Below are positions 9,833-18,707 of a stretch of 64,000 bases of DNA, piece by piece. The translations under genes were made by a program, and so were the position numbers. Each line of letters begins with the position of its first letter. Position 1 is the first letter of the stretch. The notes under the pieces were generated by a model. It was given only the letters and a program-made list of their open reading frames with translations. It made no database searches and had not been told where the DNA came from. The stretch spans positions 620,001 through 684,000 of the forward strand of contig NZ_LR594040.1 of assembly GCF_901543175.1 (NCBI RefSeq). The letters are read 5' to 3'. Origin of the DNA: Streptococcus australis. Lineage in GTDB: Bacteria > Bacillota > Bacilli > Lactobacillales > Streptococcaceae.

Positions 9833-10317
9833 AAATCAGACAAGCAAGATTTTCGGATTTAGATCGGATTTTAGCGATAGAGCTGGAGAATTTCTCCTTT
9901 GAAGAAGCCATTCCTCGATCGGTCTTTGAGGCGCACTTACGTGAAATTCAGACCAGTTTTCTTGTAGCTGAAAGGGAGGGACGTATCCTTGGGTATATTG
10001 AAGGTCCAGTCGTCCCACATCGCCATCTACAAGATCAGTCCTTTACAGAAGAAATAAAAGACTATAGCCATCGACCTGGAGGCTATATCTCTGTGACTTG
10101 TCTCTCCATAGCTAAGGAGGCACAAGCTTTGGGCGTGGGAAAAAGACTGTTAAGGGCTCTGAAAGAAGTCGCTTTAGAACATGAACGAGAAGGCATTAAC
10201 CTGACTTGTCATGATTATCTTATCTCATATTATGAGAAACATGGTTTTGTCAATGAAGGACTATCCCAATCTACCTATGCAGGTGAGACCTGGTATAACA
10301 TGGTTTGGAAGCCTTGA
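9829..10317 (+). CDS. GNAT-family N-acetyltransferase (second of the pair)
   Basis: 162 residues, paralogous in layout to the gene before it. It has the N-terminal KIRQARFSDLDRILAIELENF, the motif A core ALGVGKRLL, and a C-terminal SYYEKHGFVNEG segment. The ATG overlaps the TGA of the preceding gene, with GGAGG a few bases upstream. The acceptor substrate cannot be told; family members acetylate amines on proteins, antibiotics or small metabolites. It lies upstream of mltG, which appears to use its own ribosome site. Confidence 0.87.
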   Translation: MKIRQARFSDLDRILAIELENFSFEEAIPRSVFEAHLREIQTSFLVAEREGRILGYIEGPVVPHRHLQDQSFTEEIKDYSHRPGGYISVTCLSIAKEAQALGVGKRLLRALKEVALEHEREGINLTCHDYLISYYEKHGFVNEGLSQSTYAGETWYNMVWKP

Positions 10318-10412
10318 AAACAAGAAATATAGTTGGAGAAAGGTATATTTTGTTGCTTTTCTGCGACTTTTAAGATATAATGTTATGGATTGCCAACAAG
10401 GAGGTAAAGCTT

Positions 10413-12074
10413 TTGAGCGAGAAATCAAGAGAAGAAACGTTAAGCTTTAAAGAACAGATTTTACGCGATTTAGAGAGAGTCAGAGAGAGAGAAAGAAAGG
10501 GGAAAGAAGAGGAAAGTCCGACCACCCCAACTTCATCTTCTCAAGTAACTCCACCCGCTCCTTCTGAACAAGAACCAAATCTTGCCACAGAAGGTTTAAT
10601 GGTAGACTCTCTGTCAACTGTGGATGAAATCCTAAAAAATGCCCCAAGTGTACCATCACGTCCAAGTTTTGAATCAAGCGAAGTGACAGGACCAGAGCCA
10701 GAAGAGTCAAAACTAGAAGAGTCTGCACCAGCCAAGATTGATGCTGTAGAGCCTAAAAAGGAAGACAAAGAGTTTAACACTACTCCAACTAAAGTGGCTG
10801 TTTCCTATAAAACGGATGATAATAAAGAAGAATCAGTCCCTCCTGTTGTGGAGAATGTAGTCCCTGCTCCAGTTGAGAAAGTTGATAACCTAGCGGATGC
10901 TCCACGACGCAGTCGTCGTGAAGGAACAAAGCCAGCTAAGAAAAAGAAGAAATCAAAAGCTAAAGGCTGTTTGCTAACTTTCCTAGTTCTCCTAGTGCTC
11001 GTAAGTATTGGTGGCTTCTTTGGTTATGGATACGTTCAAGAATCCTTGAAACCTGTTGATGCAAGTTCTAAGGACTATGTGACAGTTCAAATTCCAGAAG
11101 GTTCAAATATTCAAGAAATTGGGAGCACTTTGGAAAAATCTGGTTTGGTAAAACATGGACTTATCTTTAGCTTTTATGCTAAATATAAGGGCGCAGACTT
11201 AAAATCAGGTTATTACAACTTGAAGAAGAGCATGAGTACGGATGAATTGATCCAAGAATTGCAAAAGGGGGGAACTCCTGAACCTCAAGAACCAGCTCTT
11301 GCAAGCCTGACAATTCCAGAAGGATATACATTAGAGCAAATCGCTCAAACAGTAGGACAACTTCAAGGTGAATTTAAAGAACCTCTTACAGCGGATGCTT
11401 TCTTGGCAAAAGCTCAAGATGAGACCTTTATCTCTCAAGTAGTAGCCAAGTATCCAAACTTGCTTGGAAGTCTACCAACAAAAGATAGCGGGGTTCGTTA
11501 TCGCCTAGAAGGTTACCTTTTCCCAGCAACTTATACCATCAAAGAAAGCACTACAGTTGAAAGTTTGATTGATGAGATGTTAGCTGCTATGGATAAGGCT
11601 ATGTCACCATATTACGCTACGATCAAAGAAAAGAATCTGACTGTCAATGAATTGCTCAGTATCGCTTCTCTTGTTGAAAAAGAAGGTGCCAAGACAGAAG
11701 ATCGCAAGAAGATTGCTGGTGTCTTCTATAACCGCTTAAACCTCGGTATGCCGCTTCAAAGTAATATCGCTATCCTGTATGCCCAAGGCAAGCTTGGTCA
11801 AAAGATTAGTCTAGCGGATGACGCTGGAATTGATACAACGATTGATTCACCATACAATGTTTACACACACCTTGGCCTCATGCCTGGACCGGTAGACAGT
11901 CCAAGTCTGGATGCCATCGAAGCAAGTGTAAATCAGACAAAGAGTGACTACTTATACTTTGTAGCCAATGTCGAAGATGGTAAAGTGTACTTTGCAACGA
12001 CCAAAGAAGAACATGATCAAAACGTTGCAGAACACATCAATAGCAAACTGACACAATCAAGTAGTTCAAACTAA
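10413..12074 (+). CDS. mltG: Endolytic murein transglycosylase MltG
   Basis: 553 residues if translated from TTG 10413, which sits six bases after AAGGAGGT; an ATG at 10380 upstream has no good ribosome site. Residues 1-~185 are a long, acidic, Pro/Ser/Glu-rich cytoplasmic region ending in a Lys cluster. One membrane segment (about residues 186-208, CLLTFLVLLVLVSIGGFFGY) is followed by an external LysM-like region and the YceG/MltG catalytic domain. The likely catalytic Glu lies in SIASLVEKEGAK. MltG cleaves nascent glycan strands and acts with the peripheral wall-synthesis machinery in streptococci. A strong terminator separates it from greA. Confidence 0.93.
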   Translation: MSEKSREETLSFKEQILRDLERVRERERKGKEEESPTTPTSSSQVTPPAPSEQEPNLATEGLMVDSLSTVDEILKNAPSVPSRPSFESSEVTGPEPEESKLEESAPAKIDAVEPKKEDKEFNTTPTKVAVSYKTDDNKEESVPPVVENVVPAPVEKVDNLADAPRRSRREGTKPAKKKKKSKAKGCLLTFLVLLVLVSIGGFFGYGYVQESLKPVDASSKDYVTVQIPEGSNIQEIGSTLEKSGLVKHGLIFSFYAKYKGADLKSGYYNLKKSMSTDELIQELQKGGTPEPQEPALASLTIPEGYTLEQIAQTVGQLQGEFKEPLTADAFLAKAQDETFISQVVAKYPNLLGSLPTKDSGVRYRLEGYLFPATYTIKESTTVESLIDEMLAAMDKAMSPYYATIKEKNLTVNELLSIASLVEKEGAKTEDRKKIAGVFYNRLNLGMPLQSNIAILYAQGKLGQKISLADDAGIDTTIDSPYNVYTHLGLMPGPVDSPSLDAIEASVNQTKSDYLYFVANVEDGKVYFATTKEEHDQNVAEHINSKLTQSSSSN

Positions 12075-12102
12075 AATTATGTGGTTTTCCACATAATTTT
12101 GT
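12073..12102 (+). terminator. Terminator after mltG
   Basis: A 12-bp stem (AAAATTATGTGG / CCACATAATTTT) with a TTTT loop. It starts at the stop codon and is followed by GTTTT. Confidence 0.8.
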
Positions 12103-12137
12103 TTTAAAAACAAATTAAGAAAAGAAAGTTGAGAAAA

Positions 12138-12620
12138 ATGGCAGAAAAAACTTACCCAATGACCCTTGAAGAAAAGGAAAAACTAGAAAAAGAATTAGAG
12201 GAGTTGAAACTCGTTCGACGTCCCGAAGTCGTAGAGCGTATTAAGATTGCTCGTTCCTATGGAGACCTTTCAGAAAATAGTGAGTATGAAGCAGCGAAAG
12301 ATGAACAAGCTTTTGTTGAAGGACAAATTTCAAGCTTGGAAACTAAAATCCGCTATGCTGAAATCGTTAATAGCGATGCAGTTGCCCAAGATGAGGTAGC
12401 AATCGGTAAGACTGTAACGATCCAAGAAGTCGGTGAAGATGACGAAGAAGTCTATATCATCGTCGGTTCTGCAGGTGCAGATGCTTTTGCTGGTAAGGTT
12501 TCAAATGAGAGCCCGATTGGGCAAGCCTTGATCGGTAAAAAGACTGGTGATACAGCGACCATTGAGACACCAGTTGGTAGCTATGATGTAAAAATCTTGA
12601 AGGTTGAAAAAACAGCCTAA
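12138..12620 (+). CDS. greA: Transcription elongation factor GreA
   Basis: 160 residues from ATG 12138 ([15 protein letters not shown]), the usual GreA length; an in-frame TTG nine bases upstream is less likely. The N-terminal coiled coil enters the RNA polymerase secondary channel and stimulates cleavage of backtracked RNA. The tip acidic pair is in [16 protein letters not shown], and the C-terminal FKBP-like domain ends in the [14 protein letters not shown] segment. A terminator follows. Confidence 0.97.
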   Translation: MAEKTYPMTLEEKEKLEKELEELKLVRRPEVVERIKIARSYGDLSENSEYEAAKDEQAFVEGQISSLETKIRYAEIVNSDAVAQDEVAIGKTVTIQEVGEDDEEVYIIVGSAGADAFAGKVSNESPIGQALIGKKTGDTATIETPVGSYDVKILKVEKTA

Positions 12621-12628
12621 ATAGGATG

Positions 12629-12677
12629 AAAAAGGAGTAGTGGAGGTCTTGTCTTGCTCAACTCCTTTTTGGTTTTT
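12629..12677 (+). terminator. Terminator after greA
   Basis: The arms AAAAAGGAGT (12629-12638) and ACTCCTTTTT (12661-12670) pair over a 22-base loop, followed by further T-rich sequence. Confidence 0.75.
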
Positions 12678-12696
12678 TGAATAAATAGGAGACTAT

Positions 12697-14061
12697 ATGA
12701 GTGAAAATAAGAAGAAAAATAAAATGGAGCGTGGATTAACCAATCGCCACGTTCAGGTGATGGCCATTGCTGGGACAATCGGAACAGGACTTTTCCTAGG
12801 TGCTGGTCGTTCTATCAGCCTTACTGGACCTTCTATCATCCTGATTTACATGATTACAGGAGCCTTTATGTTTTTGATGATGAGGGCTGTTGGAGAGATG
12901 CTCTACCAGGATCCAGAACAGCATACTTTTATCAACTTTATCACCCGTCATTTGGGGAAAGGCTGGGGGTATTTCTCGGTATGGTCTTATTGGTTGTCTG
13001 TCGTCTTTATCGGTATGGCAGAAATCACTGCGATTTCGCATTATGTTCAGTTTTGGTTTCCTAGCTGGCCTAGTTGGTTGATTCAGATTGTCTTTTTAAC
13101 GATTTTGGCCTTGGTCAATCTGATTGCGGTTAAGCTCTTTGGAGAAGTCGAGTTTTGGTTTGCAATGGTTAAGATTGTGGCTATTTTAGCTATGATTGCA
13201 ACGGGAGCCTTTATGGTTTTAACTGGATTTGAGACGCCACATGGGGCTGCAAGTCTGGCAAATATCAGCGACCAGTTCTCTCTTTTTCCAAATGGAGTCA
13301 TGAACTTTGTCATGGCCTTTCAAATGGTATTTTTTGCCTATCTGATGATTGAATTTATCGGAGTGACAACCTCTGAAACGAAGAATCCTCGTCAGGTTTT
13401 GCCCAAGGCCGTTAAGGAAATTCCTCTCCGAATTGTCTTCTTTTATGGTGGAGCTCTATTAGCCATTATGTCTATCATTCCCTGGAGAGAACTTGCTTCT
13501 TCAGATTCACCATTCGTAACGGTTTTTGAACTAGCAGGTATCAAGTGGGCAGCAGCTCTGATTAACTTCGTTGTTTTGACGTCGGCAGCTTCTGCTCTTA
13601 ACTCAACCCTTTACTCAACAGGACGTCATTTGTACCAGATTGCTCATGATTCGCCAAATCCATTCCTAAAAGCAATTAAGGCAGATACACTTTCTCGCCA
13701 CAACGTGCCACAAAATGCCATCATTGCCTCAGCGGTTCTGATTGCCCTAGCAGCCTTTATCAATGTCTTGCCAGGTGTTTCGGATGCCTTTGCCTTGATT
13801 ACGGCATCATCATCAGGTGTTTATATTGCGATTTATATCTTGATCATGGTGGCTCACCTTAAGTATCGCAAGTCACAGGACTTTATGGCGGATGGCTACC
13901 TCATGCCCCATTATCGTTTCTTAAACCCGTTAACCATGCTCTTCTTTGCCTTTGTCTTTGTAACCCTCTTTTTACAAGAATCTACCTTTATGGGAGCAAT
14001 TGGTTCAGCTATCTGGATTATCGGTTTTGGGATTTATAGCCAGTGGAAATTTAGAAAATAG
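12697..14061 (+). CDS. APC-family amino-acid permease (CycA/AnsP-like)
   Basis: 454 residues with about 12 hydrophobic segments. The N-terminus RGLTNRHVQVMAIAGTIGTGLFLGAG is the signature of the amino acid transporter branch of the APC superfamily (D-Ala/D-Ser/Gly, aromatic and basic amino acid permeases of enteric bacteria). The gene has GGAG upstream of the ATG and stands alone between two terminators. Substrate assignment from sequence is uncertain: alanine/serine/glycine (CycA) is one option, asparagine or basic amino acids are others. It should catalyse proton-coupled uptake through the cytoplasmic membrane. Confidence 0.85.
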   Translation: MSENKKKNKMERGLTNRHVQVMAIAGTIGTGLFLGAGRSISLTGPSIILIYMITGAFMFLMMRAVGEMLYQDPEQHTFINFITRHLGKGWGYFSVWSYWLSVVFIGMAEITAISHYVQFWFPSWPSWLIQIVFLTILALVNLIAVKLFGEVEFWFAMVKIVAILAMIATGAFMVLTGFETPHGAASLANISDQFSLFPNGVMNFVMAFQMVFFAYLMIEFIGVTTSETKNPRQVLPKAVKEIPLRIVFFYGGALLAIMSIIPWRELASSDSPFVTVFELAGIKWAAALINFVVLTSAASALNSTLYSTGRHLYQIAHDSPNPFLKAIKADTLSRHNVPQNAIIASAVLIALAAFINVLPGVSDAFALITASSSGVYIAIYILIMVAHLKYRKSQDFMADGYLMPHYRFLNPLTMLFFAFVFVTLFLQESTFMGAIGSAIWIIGFGIYSQWKFRK

Positions 14062-14068
14062 ATTAAGG

Positions 14069-14097
14069 ACTCATCAACTTTGCTTGGTGAGTTTTTC
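14069..14097 (+). terminator. Terminator after the amino-acid permease gene
   Basis: A 9-bp stem ACTCATCAA / TTGGTGAGT (one G-U pair) with a 6-base loop and TTTT tail. Confidence 0.75.
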
Positions 14098-14160
14098 TAG
14101 TTTGACAGTCCATCGAAATAAGATTATAATCAAGCTGTAGCAGTTTATTAGGAGGTTTGG

Positions 14161-14571
14161 ATGTACCTTAGATTGGAAAATAAGGAATCGCATAAAGCGC
14201 AAGAAATTGGGACTTTGATTCGTGCTTATAATCGTTCAAAAAGAGAAGAGGCTGAGAGCGAACCACTGAATCTTTATCTCGAAGACGAAAAGGGCAATCT
14301 CATGGCGGGCTTAGTAGCAGAGACTTTCGGAAATTGGCTGGAAATCGAATATTTGTTTGTGAAAGAGGAGCTACGAGGACAAGGAATTGGTTCGAAACTA
14401 CTGCAGCAAGCAGAAAATGAAGCCAAGAATCGAAACTGTCGTTTTGCTTTTGTGAATACTTACCAGTTTCAAGCGCCAGATTTTTATCTAAGTCATGGCT
14501 ACAAGGAAGTTTTTACCTTGCAAGACTATCCCTATACAGGACAAAGATACTATTACCAAAAGGATTTGTGA
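14161..14571 (+). CDS. GNAT-family N-acetyltransferase
   Basis: 136 residues. The acetyl-CoA-binding motif A is LRGQGIGSKLLQQAE (about residues 75-90). Before it come FGNWLEIEYLFVKEE, and after it the YQFQAPDFYLSHGYKEVF segment typical of GNAT proteins that acetylate small molecules. It is a single gene with AGGAGG before the ATG and a terminator after it. The substrate is unknown. Confidence 0.87.
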   Translation: MYLRLENKESHKAQEIGTLIRAYNRSKREEAESEPLNLYLEDEKGNLMAGLVAETFGNWLEIEYLFVKEELRGQGIGSKLLQQAENEAKNRNCRFAFVNTYQFQAPDFYLSHGYKEVFTLQDYPYTGQRYYYQKDL

Positions 14572-14623
14572 CCCAGATTACCTTCCTTTGAAGAGGAGCT
14601 TAGCTAAGTAGCAAAAAAGAACG

Positions 14624-14661
14624 AAAACTCTTTGTCATGAAAGACGATAGAGAGTTTTTTT
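14624..14661 (+). terminator. Terminator before the HTH regulator
   Basis: The arms AAAACTCT and AGAGTTTT enclose an inner TGTC/GAC pairing and are followed by a run of T. Confidence 0.7.
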
Positions 14662-14694
14662 GTTAATAAAATGTTACAAAATGACATTTATATA

Positions 14695-14722
14695 TTGCAT
14701 TAAGTTAGATATATGGTATAAT
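14695..14722 (+). promoter_or_regulatory. Promoter of the HTH-membrane protein operon
   Basis: TTGCAT (14695-14700), a 16-base spacer, then an extended TGGTATAAT with TATAAT at 14717-14722. Confidence 0.7.
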
Positions 14723-14768
14723 GTTTTTAAAAGAAGCGCAACTTTTTAAAAATAGAAGGAGGATGCTA

Positions 14769-14978
14769 GTGGCTAAAAATTTAAAGTTAAAACTAGCTCG
14801 TGTGGAGCTTGATATGACACAAGGGGATTTGGCAGAGGCTGTTGGTGTTACTAGGCAGACTATAGGCTTGATAGAAGCTGGGAAATATAATCCTAGTCTC
14901 TCCCTTTGCCAGTCCATTTGCAGATGCTTAGGAAAAACATTAGATCAACTATTTTGGGAGGAAGAAGATGAAAAATAG
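14769..14978 (+). CDS. Small Cro/C1-type HTH transcriptional regulator (YozG-like)
   Basis: 69 residues from GTG 14769, six bases after GAAGGAGG; the ATG six bases earlier would sit directly on the ribosome site, so GTG is preferred. The whole protein is one HTH_3 domain: LKLARVELDMTQGDLAEAV with recognition helix VTRQTIGLIEAG. This compact type usually controls the membrane-protein genes next to it. Its last codons (EEEDEK) overlap the start of the next gene by 11 bases, so expression is coupled. The same 27-base overlap sequence recurs at the next junction. Confidence 0.88.
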   Translation: MAKNLKLKLARVELDMTQGDLAEAVGVTRQTIGLIEAGKYNPSLSLCQSICRCLGKTLDQLFWEEEDEK

Positions 14979-15439
14979 AAAAAAACTTGTTATCAAAGAT
15001 GAACGTACGGAAAAATTGGATGGAAATATTTCAGGAGAAATTCTTTTGGGAATGTGCCTATTTTTGGCACTGGAAATTTTTGCCAAAGTTTATATTTTTA
15101 ATTTAACGCTTCTGTCCTATTTGCCAGAATTACTTTTATTGATCGGAGTTGGTTTGTATGCCATTATTCGCCGCATGTATGTAGGAATTGATATTCGAGA
15201 TATTGTTGAGACTGGAAAAGAAAGAATTTTATCTGCTTTGGGATTTTCTATAGTGATTTTACTGATTGATATCGTAGGTAATCGCGAGGAACTGGTCAGT
15301 CTATTGACTTGGAAGTACTCCCTAAAAGTGGTCCTAGCAGTTGTCATCTATCTCGTTGGGAGTTATTCTATGGATAGAGTTATCCTATACTTGAATCGCA
15401 GAAATCAGCAAGTTTGGGAGGAAGAAGATGAAAAATAGA
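14953..15439 (+). repeat. 27-bp exact direct repeat at two gene junctions
   Basis: The same 27 bases occur at 14953-14979 and 15413-15439. Each copy holds the ribosome site GGAGGAAG, the ATG of the next gene, and the shared protein ends (WEEEDEK of the upstream gene, MKNR of the downstream one). Confidence 0.9.
14968..15438 (+). CDS. Small membrane protein, DUF6773-like
   Basis: 156 residues. A charged N-terminus (NRKKLVIKDERTEKLDG) is followed by four hydrophobic segments around residues 23-44, 48-64, 82-101 and 112-130, and the protein ends in WEEEDEK. The layout resembles uncharacterised Firmicutes membrane proteins encoded beside YozG-type regulators (DUF6773; named from memory). It overlaps the regulator gene upstream and the next membrane-protein gene downstream, so the three form a tight operon. 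Function is unknown; a stress or envelope sensor role is only a guess. Confidence 0.75.
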   Translation: MKNRKKLVIKDERTEKLDGNISGEILLGMCLFLALEIFAKVYIFNLTLLSYLPELLLLIGVGLYAIIRRMYVGIDIRDIVETGKERILSALGFSIVILLIDIVGNREELVSLLTWKYSLKVVLAVVIYLVGSYSMDRVILYLNRRNQQVWEEEDEK

Positions 15440-15916
15440 TTTTTTTATTATCAATTATTAGACGAAAGGGAAGAGCAACTGATGAATAAAGCGGGGGCTG
15501 AAAGTTTCTATATATCTATAGCTTTCTTGCTTTTATCTTATATGATTGCAGTATTAGCACCAAGTCTTTTTAATCCGAGAATGATTCTCATCATTATCAT
15601 TATTGGAACTTCTTACTTTTTCGGCCGTGCTCGAGATTTGGGTGTGAACTACTATAGTCGTTTTCATTTTACAATTATAGGGTGTTTGCTGGTAACTCTC
15701 GCTATTACAACTCTCTTGATGGTGCAGAATTATCAATTCAACATAGAAATTTATCAGCACAATCCTTTGAACTTTAAATACTTGTCTGCTTGGGTGATTA
15801 CTTACCTGATTTACCTTCCTTGGGTTTTTATCGGCAATCTCGGGCTTAAAAGTTATGGCGAATGGGCTCAAAAAAAGTTTGAGCAAGATATGGATGAACT
15901 TGAGAGTGGAGAATAG
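15428..15916 (+). CDS. Small membrane protein, third gene of the HTH operon
   Basis: 162 residues with four predicted membrane segments (near 28-45, 50-66, 79-99 and 117-138) and an acidic C-terminus (EQDMDELESGE). The N-terminal LLDEREEQLMNKAG resembles the 'DER...' start of the protein before it, so the two may be distant paralogs. It overlaps the preceding gene by 11 bases, using the same GGAGGAAGAAGATGAAAAA cassette as the first junction. I do not recognise a named family. Confidence 0.72.
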   Translation: MKNRFFYYQLLDEREEQLMNKAGAESFYISIAFLLLSYMIAVLAPSLFNPRMILIIIIIGTSYFFGRARDLGVNYYSRFHFTIIGCLLVTLAITTLLMVQNYQFNIEIYQHNPLNFKYLSAWVITYLIYLPWVFIGNLGLKSYGEWAQKKFEQDMDELESGE

Positions 15917-15928
15917 TTTGTTAGCTTT

Positions 15929-15957
15929 TTATCAATATCGATAAAATGTGTTATAAT
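15929..15957 (+). promoter_or_regulatory. pncB promoter with overlapping palindrome
   Basis: An extended -10 (TG-T-TATAAT, 15949-15957) lies 17 bases after a weak -35 (TTATCA). The palindrome TTATCAATATCGATAA (15929-15944) covers the -35 and could be an operator for an NAD-metabolism repressor. A 6-bp hairpin (GAAAGC / GCTTTC, about 15980-15999) follows in the leader. Confidence 0.55.
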
Positions 15958-16031
15958 AGTACTAATTTATCAGATGGTGGGAAAGCTACTAAAGGCTTTC
16001 ATGGCTTATAAACAAGGAAGAAGGAAAACAG

Positions 16032-17492
16032 ATGTATCCAGATGATAGTTTAACTTTGCACACAGACTTGTACCAGATCAACATGATGCAGGTTTATTTT
16101 GACCAAGGAATTCACAATAAGAAGGCGGTTTTTGAAGTTTATTTCCGCCAGCAACCTTTTCAGAACGGTTATGCAGTTTTCGCTGGTCTGGAGAGAATTG
16201 TACATTATCTTGAAGACTTGCGCTTTTCTGATAGCGATATTGCCTACTTGGAATCGCTTGGATATCATGGGGCGTTCTTAGATTACCTCCGCAATTTCAA
16301 GTTGGAGTTGACGGTTCGTTCTGCCCAGGAAGGGGATTTGGTTTTTGCCAATGAACCGATTGTGCAGGTGGAAGGGCCTCTAGCCCAATGTCAATTGGTT
16401 GAAACGGCTCTCTTAAACATCGTTAACTTTCAAACCTTGATAGCGACCAAGGCAGCACGTATTCGTTCGGTCATTGAGGATGAACCCTTGATGGAGTTCG
16501 GAACACGTCGTGCGCAAGAAATGGATGCGGCTATCTGGGGAACACGCGCAGCCGTGATTGGTGGAGCCAACGGAACTAGCAACGTGCGAGCAGGGAAGCT
16601 CTTTGGTATCCCTGTCTTGGGGACTCATGCCCATGCCTTGGTACAAGTTTATGGGAACGACTATGAAGCCTTTAAGGCCTATGCGTCAACCCATCGTGAC
16701 TGTGTCTTTCTAGTAGATACTTATGATACGTTGCGAATCGGTGTGCCAGCTGCCATTCAGGTGGCGCGTGAGCTGCGTGATCAGATTAACTTTATGGGTG
16801 TACGGATTGACTCTGGGGATATTGCCTACATTTCCAAGAAAGTCCGTCAGCAACTGGACGAGGCTGGATTCACAGAGGCTAAGATCTATGCTTCTAATGA
16901 TCTAGATGAAAATACGATCCTCAATCTCAAGATGCAAAAGGCTAAAATTGATGTCTGGGGTGTGGGAACCAAGTTGATTACAGCCTATGACCAGCCTGCT
17001 CTTGGTGCAGTTTATAAGATTGTGGCTATTGAAGATGAAAATGGTCAGATGCGCAATACCATCAAACTGTCTAATAATGCGGAAAAAGTGTCTACGCCAG
17101 GTAAGAAACAGGTATGGCGCATTACCAGTCGTGAAAAAGGCAAGTCAGAAGGTGACTACATTACTTATGATGGTGTGGATGTGAGTGACATGACAGAAAT
17201 CAAGATGTTCCATCCAACTTATACCTACATCAAAAAGACCGTTCGTAATTTTGATGCCGTTCCTCTCTTGGTGGATATTTTCAAAGAAGGAACATTAGTT
17301 TACAACTTGCCTAGTTTGAATGACATTCAGGATTATGCCCGTAAGGAATTCGACAAGCTATGGGATGAGTACAAACGTGTTCTCAATCCGCAACATTACC
17401 CAGTAGATTTGGCGCGTGATATTTGGCAAGATAAGATGGACTTGATTGATAAGATGCGCAAGGAAGCCCTTGGCGAAGGAGAAGAAGAATGA
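16032..17492 (+). CDS. pncB: Nicotinate phosphoribosyltransferase
   Basis: 486 residues, the length of Gram-positive NAPRTases. The enzyme joins nicotinate to PRPP (ATP-assisted) to make nicotinate mononucleotide, the entry step of NAD salvage. Visible landmarks are the N-terminal [19 protein letters not shown], the core [20 protein letters not shown], and the phosphate-binding [13 protein letters not shown]. The stop overlaps the nadE start by four bases, so the two salvage genes are coupled. Confidence 0.96.
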   Translation: MYPDDSLTLHTDLYQINMMQVYFDQGIHNKKAVFEVYFRQQPFQNGYAVFAGLERIVHYLEDLRFSDSDIAYLESLGYHGAFLDYLRNFKLELTVRSAQEGDLVFANEPIVQVEGPLAQCQLVETALLNIVNFQTLIATKAARIRSVIEDEPLMEFGTRRAQEMDAAIWGTRAAVIGGANGTSNVRAGKLFGIPVLGTHAHALVQVYGNDYEAFKAYASTHRDCVFLVDTYDTLRIGVPAAIQVARELRDQINFMGVRIDSGDIAYISKKVRQQLDEAGFTEAKIYASNDLDENTILNLKMQKAKIDVWGVGTKLITAYDQPALGAVYKIVAIEDENGQMRNTIKLSNNAEKVSTPGKKQVWRITSREKGKSEGDYITYDGVDVSDMTEIKMFHPTYTYIKKTVRNFDAVPLLVDIFKEGTLVYNLPSLNDIQDYARKEFDKLWDEYKRVLNPQHYPVDLARDIWQDKMDLIDKMRKEALGEGEEE

Positions 17493-18313
17493 GTTTGCAA
17501 GAGACCATTATCCAGCAACTAGGTGTCAAGCCAGTGATTGACGCCCAGGAAGAAATCCGTCGTTCCATTGACTTCTTAAAAAAATACCTGAAAAAACATC
17601 CCTTCCTTAAAAGTTTTGTACTAGGAATTTCTGGAGGACAGGACTCGACTTTAGCGGGACGCTTGGCGCAATTAGCTATGGAAGAAATGCGAGCAGAAAC
17701 TGGAGATGACAGTTACAAATTTATCGCTGTTCGCCTACCTTATGGAGTCCAAGCTGACGAAGAGGACGCCCAAAAAGCCCTTGCTTTCATCCAACCAGAT
17801 GTCAGTGTGGTGGTCAATATCAAGGACTCTGTAGATGCTATGGCCTTAGCGGTAGAAGCTACAGGCAGTCAAATGACGGATTTTAATAAAGGAAATATCA
17901 AGGCTCGTAGCCGTATGATCGCTCAATATGCGCTAGCAGGAGCACATAGTGGAGCAGTTATTGGGACAGATCATGCTGCGGAAAATATCACAGGTTTCTT
18001 TACTAAGTTTGGTGACGGCGGTGCGGATATTCTCCCTCTTTACCGACTCAATAAACGCCAAGGGAAACAACTTTTGAAAGAGCTTGGCGCAGATCCTACC
18101 CTCTATGAAAAAGTACCTATCGCAGACCTTGAAGAAGATAAGCCGGGCTTGGCTGACGAAGTCGCTCTCGGAGTCACTTATGCAGAGATTGATGACTACC
18201 TAGAAGGCAAAAGAATCAGCCCAGAAGCTCAAGCAAGGATCGAAAACTGGTGGCATAAAGGCCAACACAAACGCCACTTACCCATCACCGTATTTGATGA
18301 CTTTTGGGAGTAA
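17489..18313 (+). CDS. nadE: NH3-dependent NAD+ synthetase
   Basis: 274 residues. NadE adenylates and amidates deamido-NAD to NAD+ in the cytoplasm. The ATP-pyrophosphatase P-loop is [16 protein letters not shown] near residues 45-60; [23 protein letters not shown] near 160-182 and a C-terminal [13 protein letters not shown] are family hallmarks. The length shows the short, ammonia-dependent form without a glutaminase domain. ATGA overlap with pncB. The stop is followed immediately by a perfect hairpin terminator. Confidence 0.97.
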   Translation: MSLQETIIQQLGVKPVIDAQEEIRRSIDFLKKYLKKHPFLKSFVLGISGGQDSTLAGRLAQLAMEEMRAETGDDSYKFIAVRLPYGVQADEEDAQKALAFIQPDVSVVVNIKDSVDAMALAVEATGSQMTDFNKGNIKARSRMIAQYALAGAHSGAVIGTDHAAENITGFFTKFGDGGADILPLYRLNKRQGKQLLKELGADPTLYEKVPIADLEEDKPGLADEVALGVTYAEIDDYLEGKRISPEAQARIENWWHKGQHKRHLPITVFDDFWE

Positions 18314-18334
18314 AAAGGTCCGGGGGACCTTTTT
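18312..18334 (+). terminator. Terminator after nadE (GGG loop)
   Basis: A 10-bp perfect stem AAAAAGGTCC / GGACCTTTTT with a GGG loop. It is the first of the hairpins in the following noncoding block. Confidence 0.8.
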
Positions 18335-18700
18335 ACCCCGAGTCTAAAAACAGGAAAACGAGGAACCTCCAGTGGAGGTTTTCAGCCTCTCACTTTGAAA
18401 TAATAAAGTGAGAGTAGGTCCGGTAACTCGAAGAGTTCGATTTTCCTTGTCTTACCCCCGCAACGATGACTAGGTTTGAAAAAGCTTGGTAAAGCGTATT
18501 TCAAACCAGACAGCGACTGCGTCAAGGAATTAGATGAAAAACTCGTTTCCTATCTGTTACTGAGTTTAGCCTTTTTACCCCGAGTCTAAAAATAAGAAAA
18601 CGAGGCAGGTCCAGTGGACCTTCTTCGCTTCTGGTCTTGAATAGAGAAGTAAGGTAGAACAATGGGAGTATAAACCTAATCCCAAGGATAGAAAGTGAGG
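18328..18700. repeat. Noncoding hairpin block with a 36-bp direct repeat
   Basis: This is about 370 bases without a credible gene. A 36-base unit starting CCTTTTTACCCCGAGTCTAA occurs at 18328-18363 and 18570-18605 with three mismatches. Each copy is followed within a few bases by a palindrome with an AGT loop: AACCTCC-AGT-GGAGGTT (18364-18380) and AGGTCC-AGT-GGACCT (18607-18621). Between them lie a 10-bp hairpin (CTCTCACTTT / AAAGTGAGAG, 18387-18414) and a 9-bp one (GGTTTGAAA / TTTCAAACC, roughly 18472-18507). It looks like an array of a small palindromic repeat element, not a decayed gene. Confidence 0.7.
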
Positions 18701-18707
18701 TAACATC

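Noticed and set aside
10211-10450. A 79-codon frame overlapping the second GNAT gene and the mltG start
   Set aside because: Shadow of the coding sequence on either side; no ribosome site and no recognisable product.
18328-18700. BOX element
   Set aside because: Some words (TTTCAAACCA, GCGACTGCG) recall BOX sequence, but the boxA start and boxC end I remember are absent, and the AGT palindromes do not belong to BOX.
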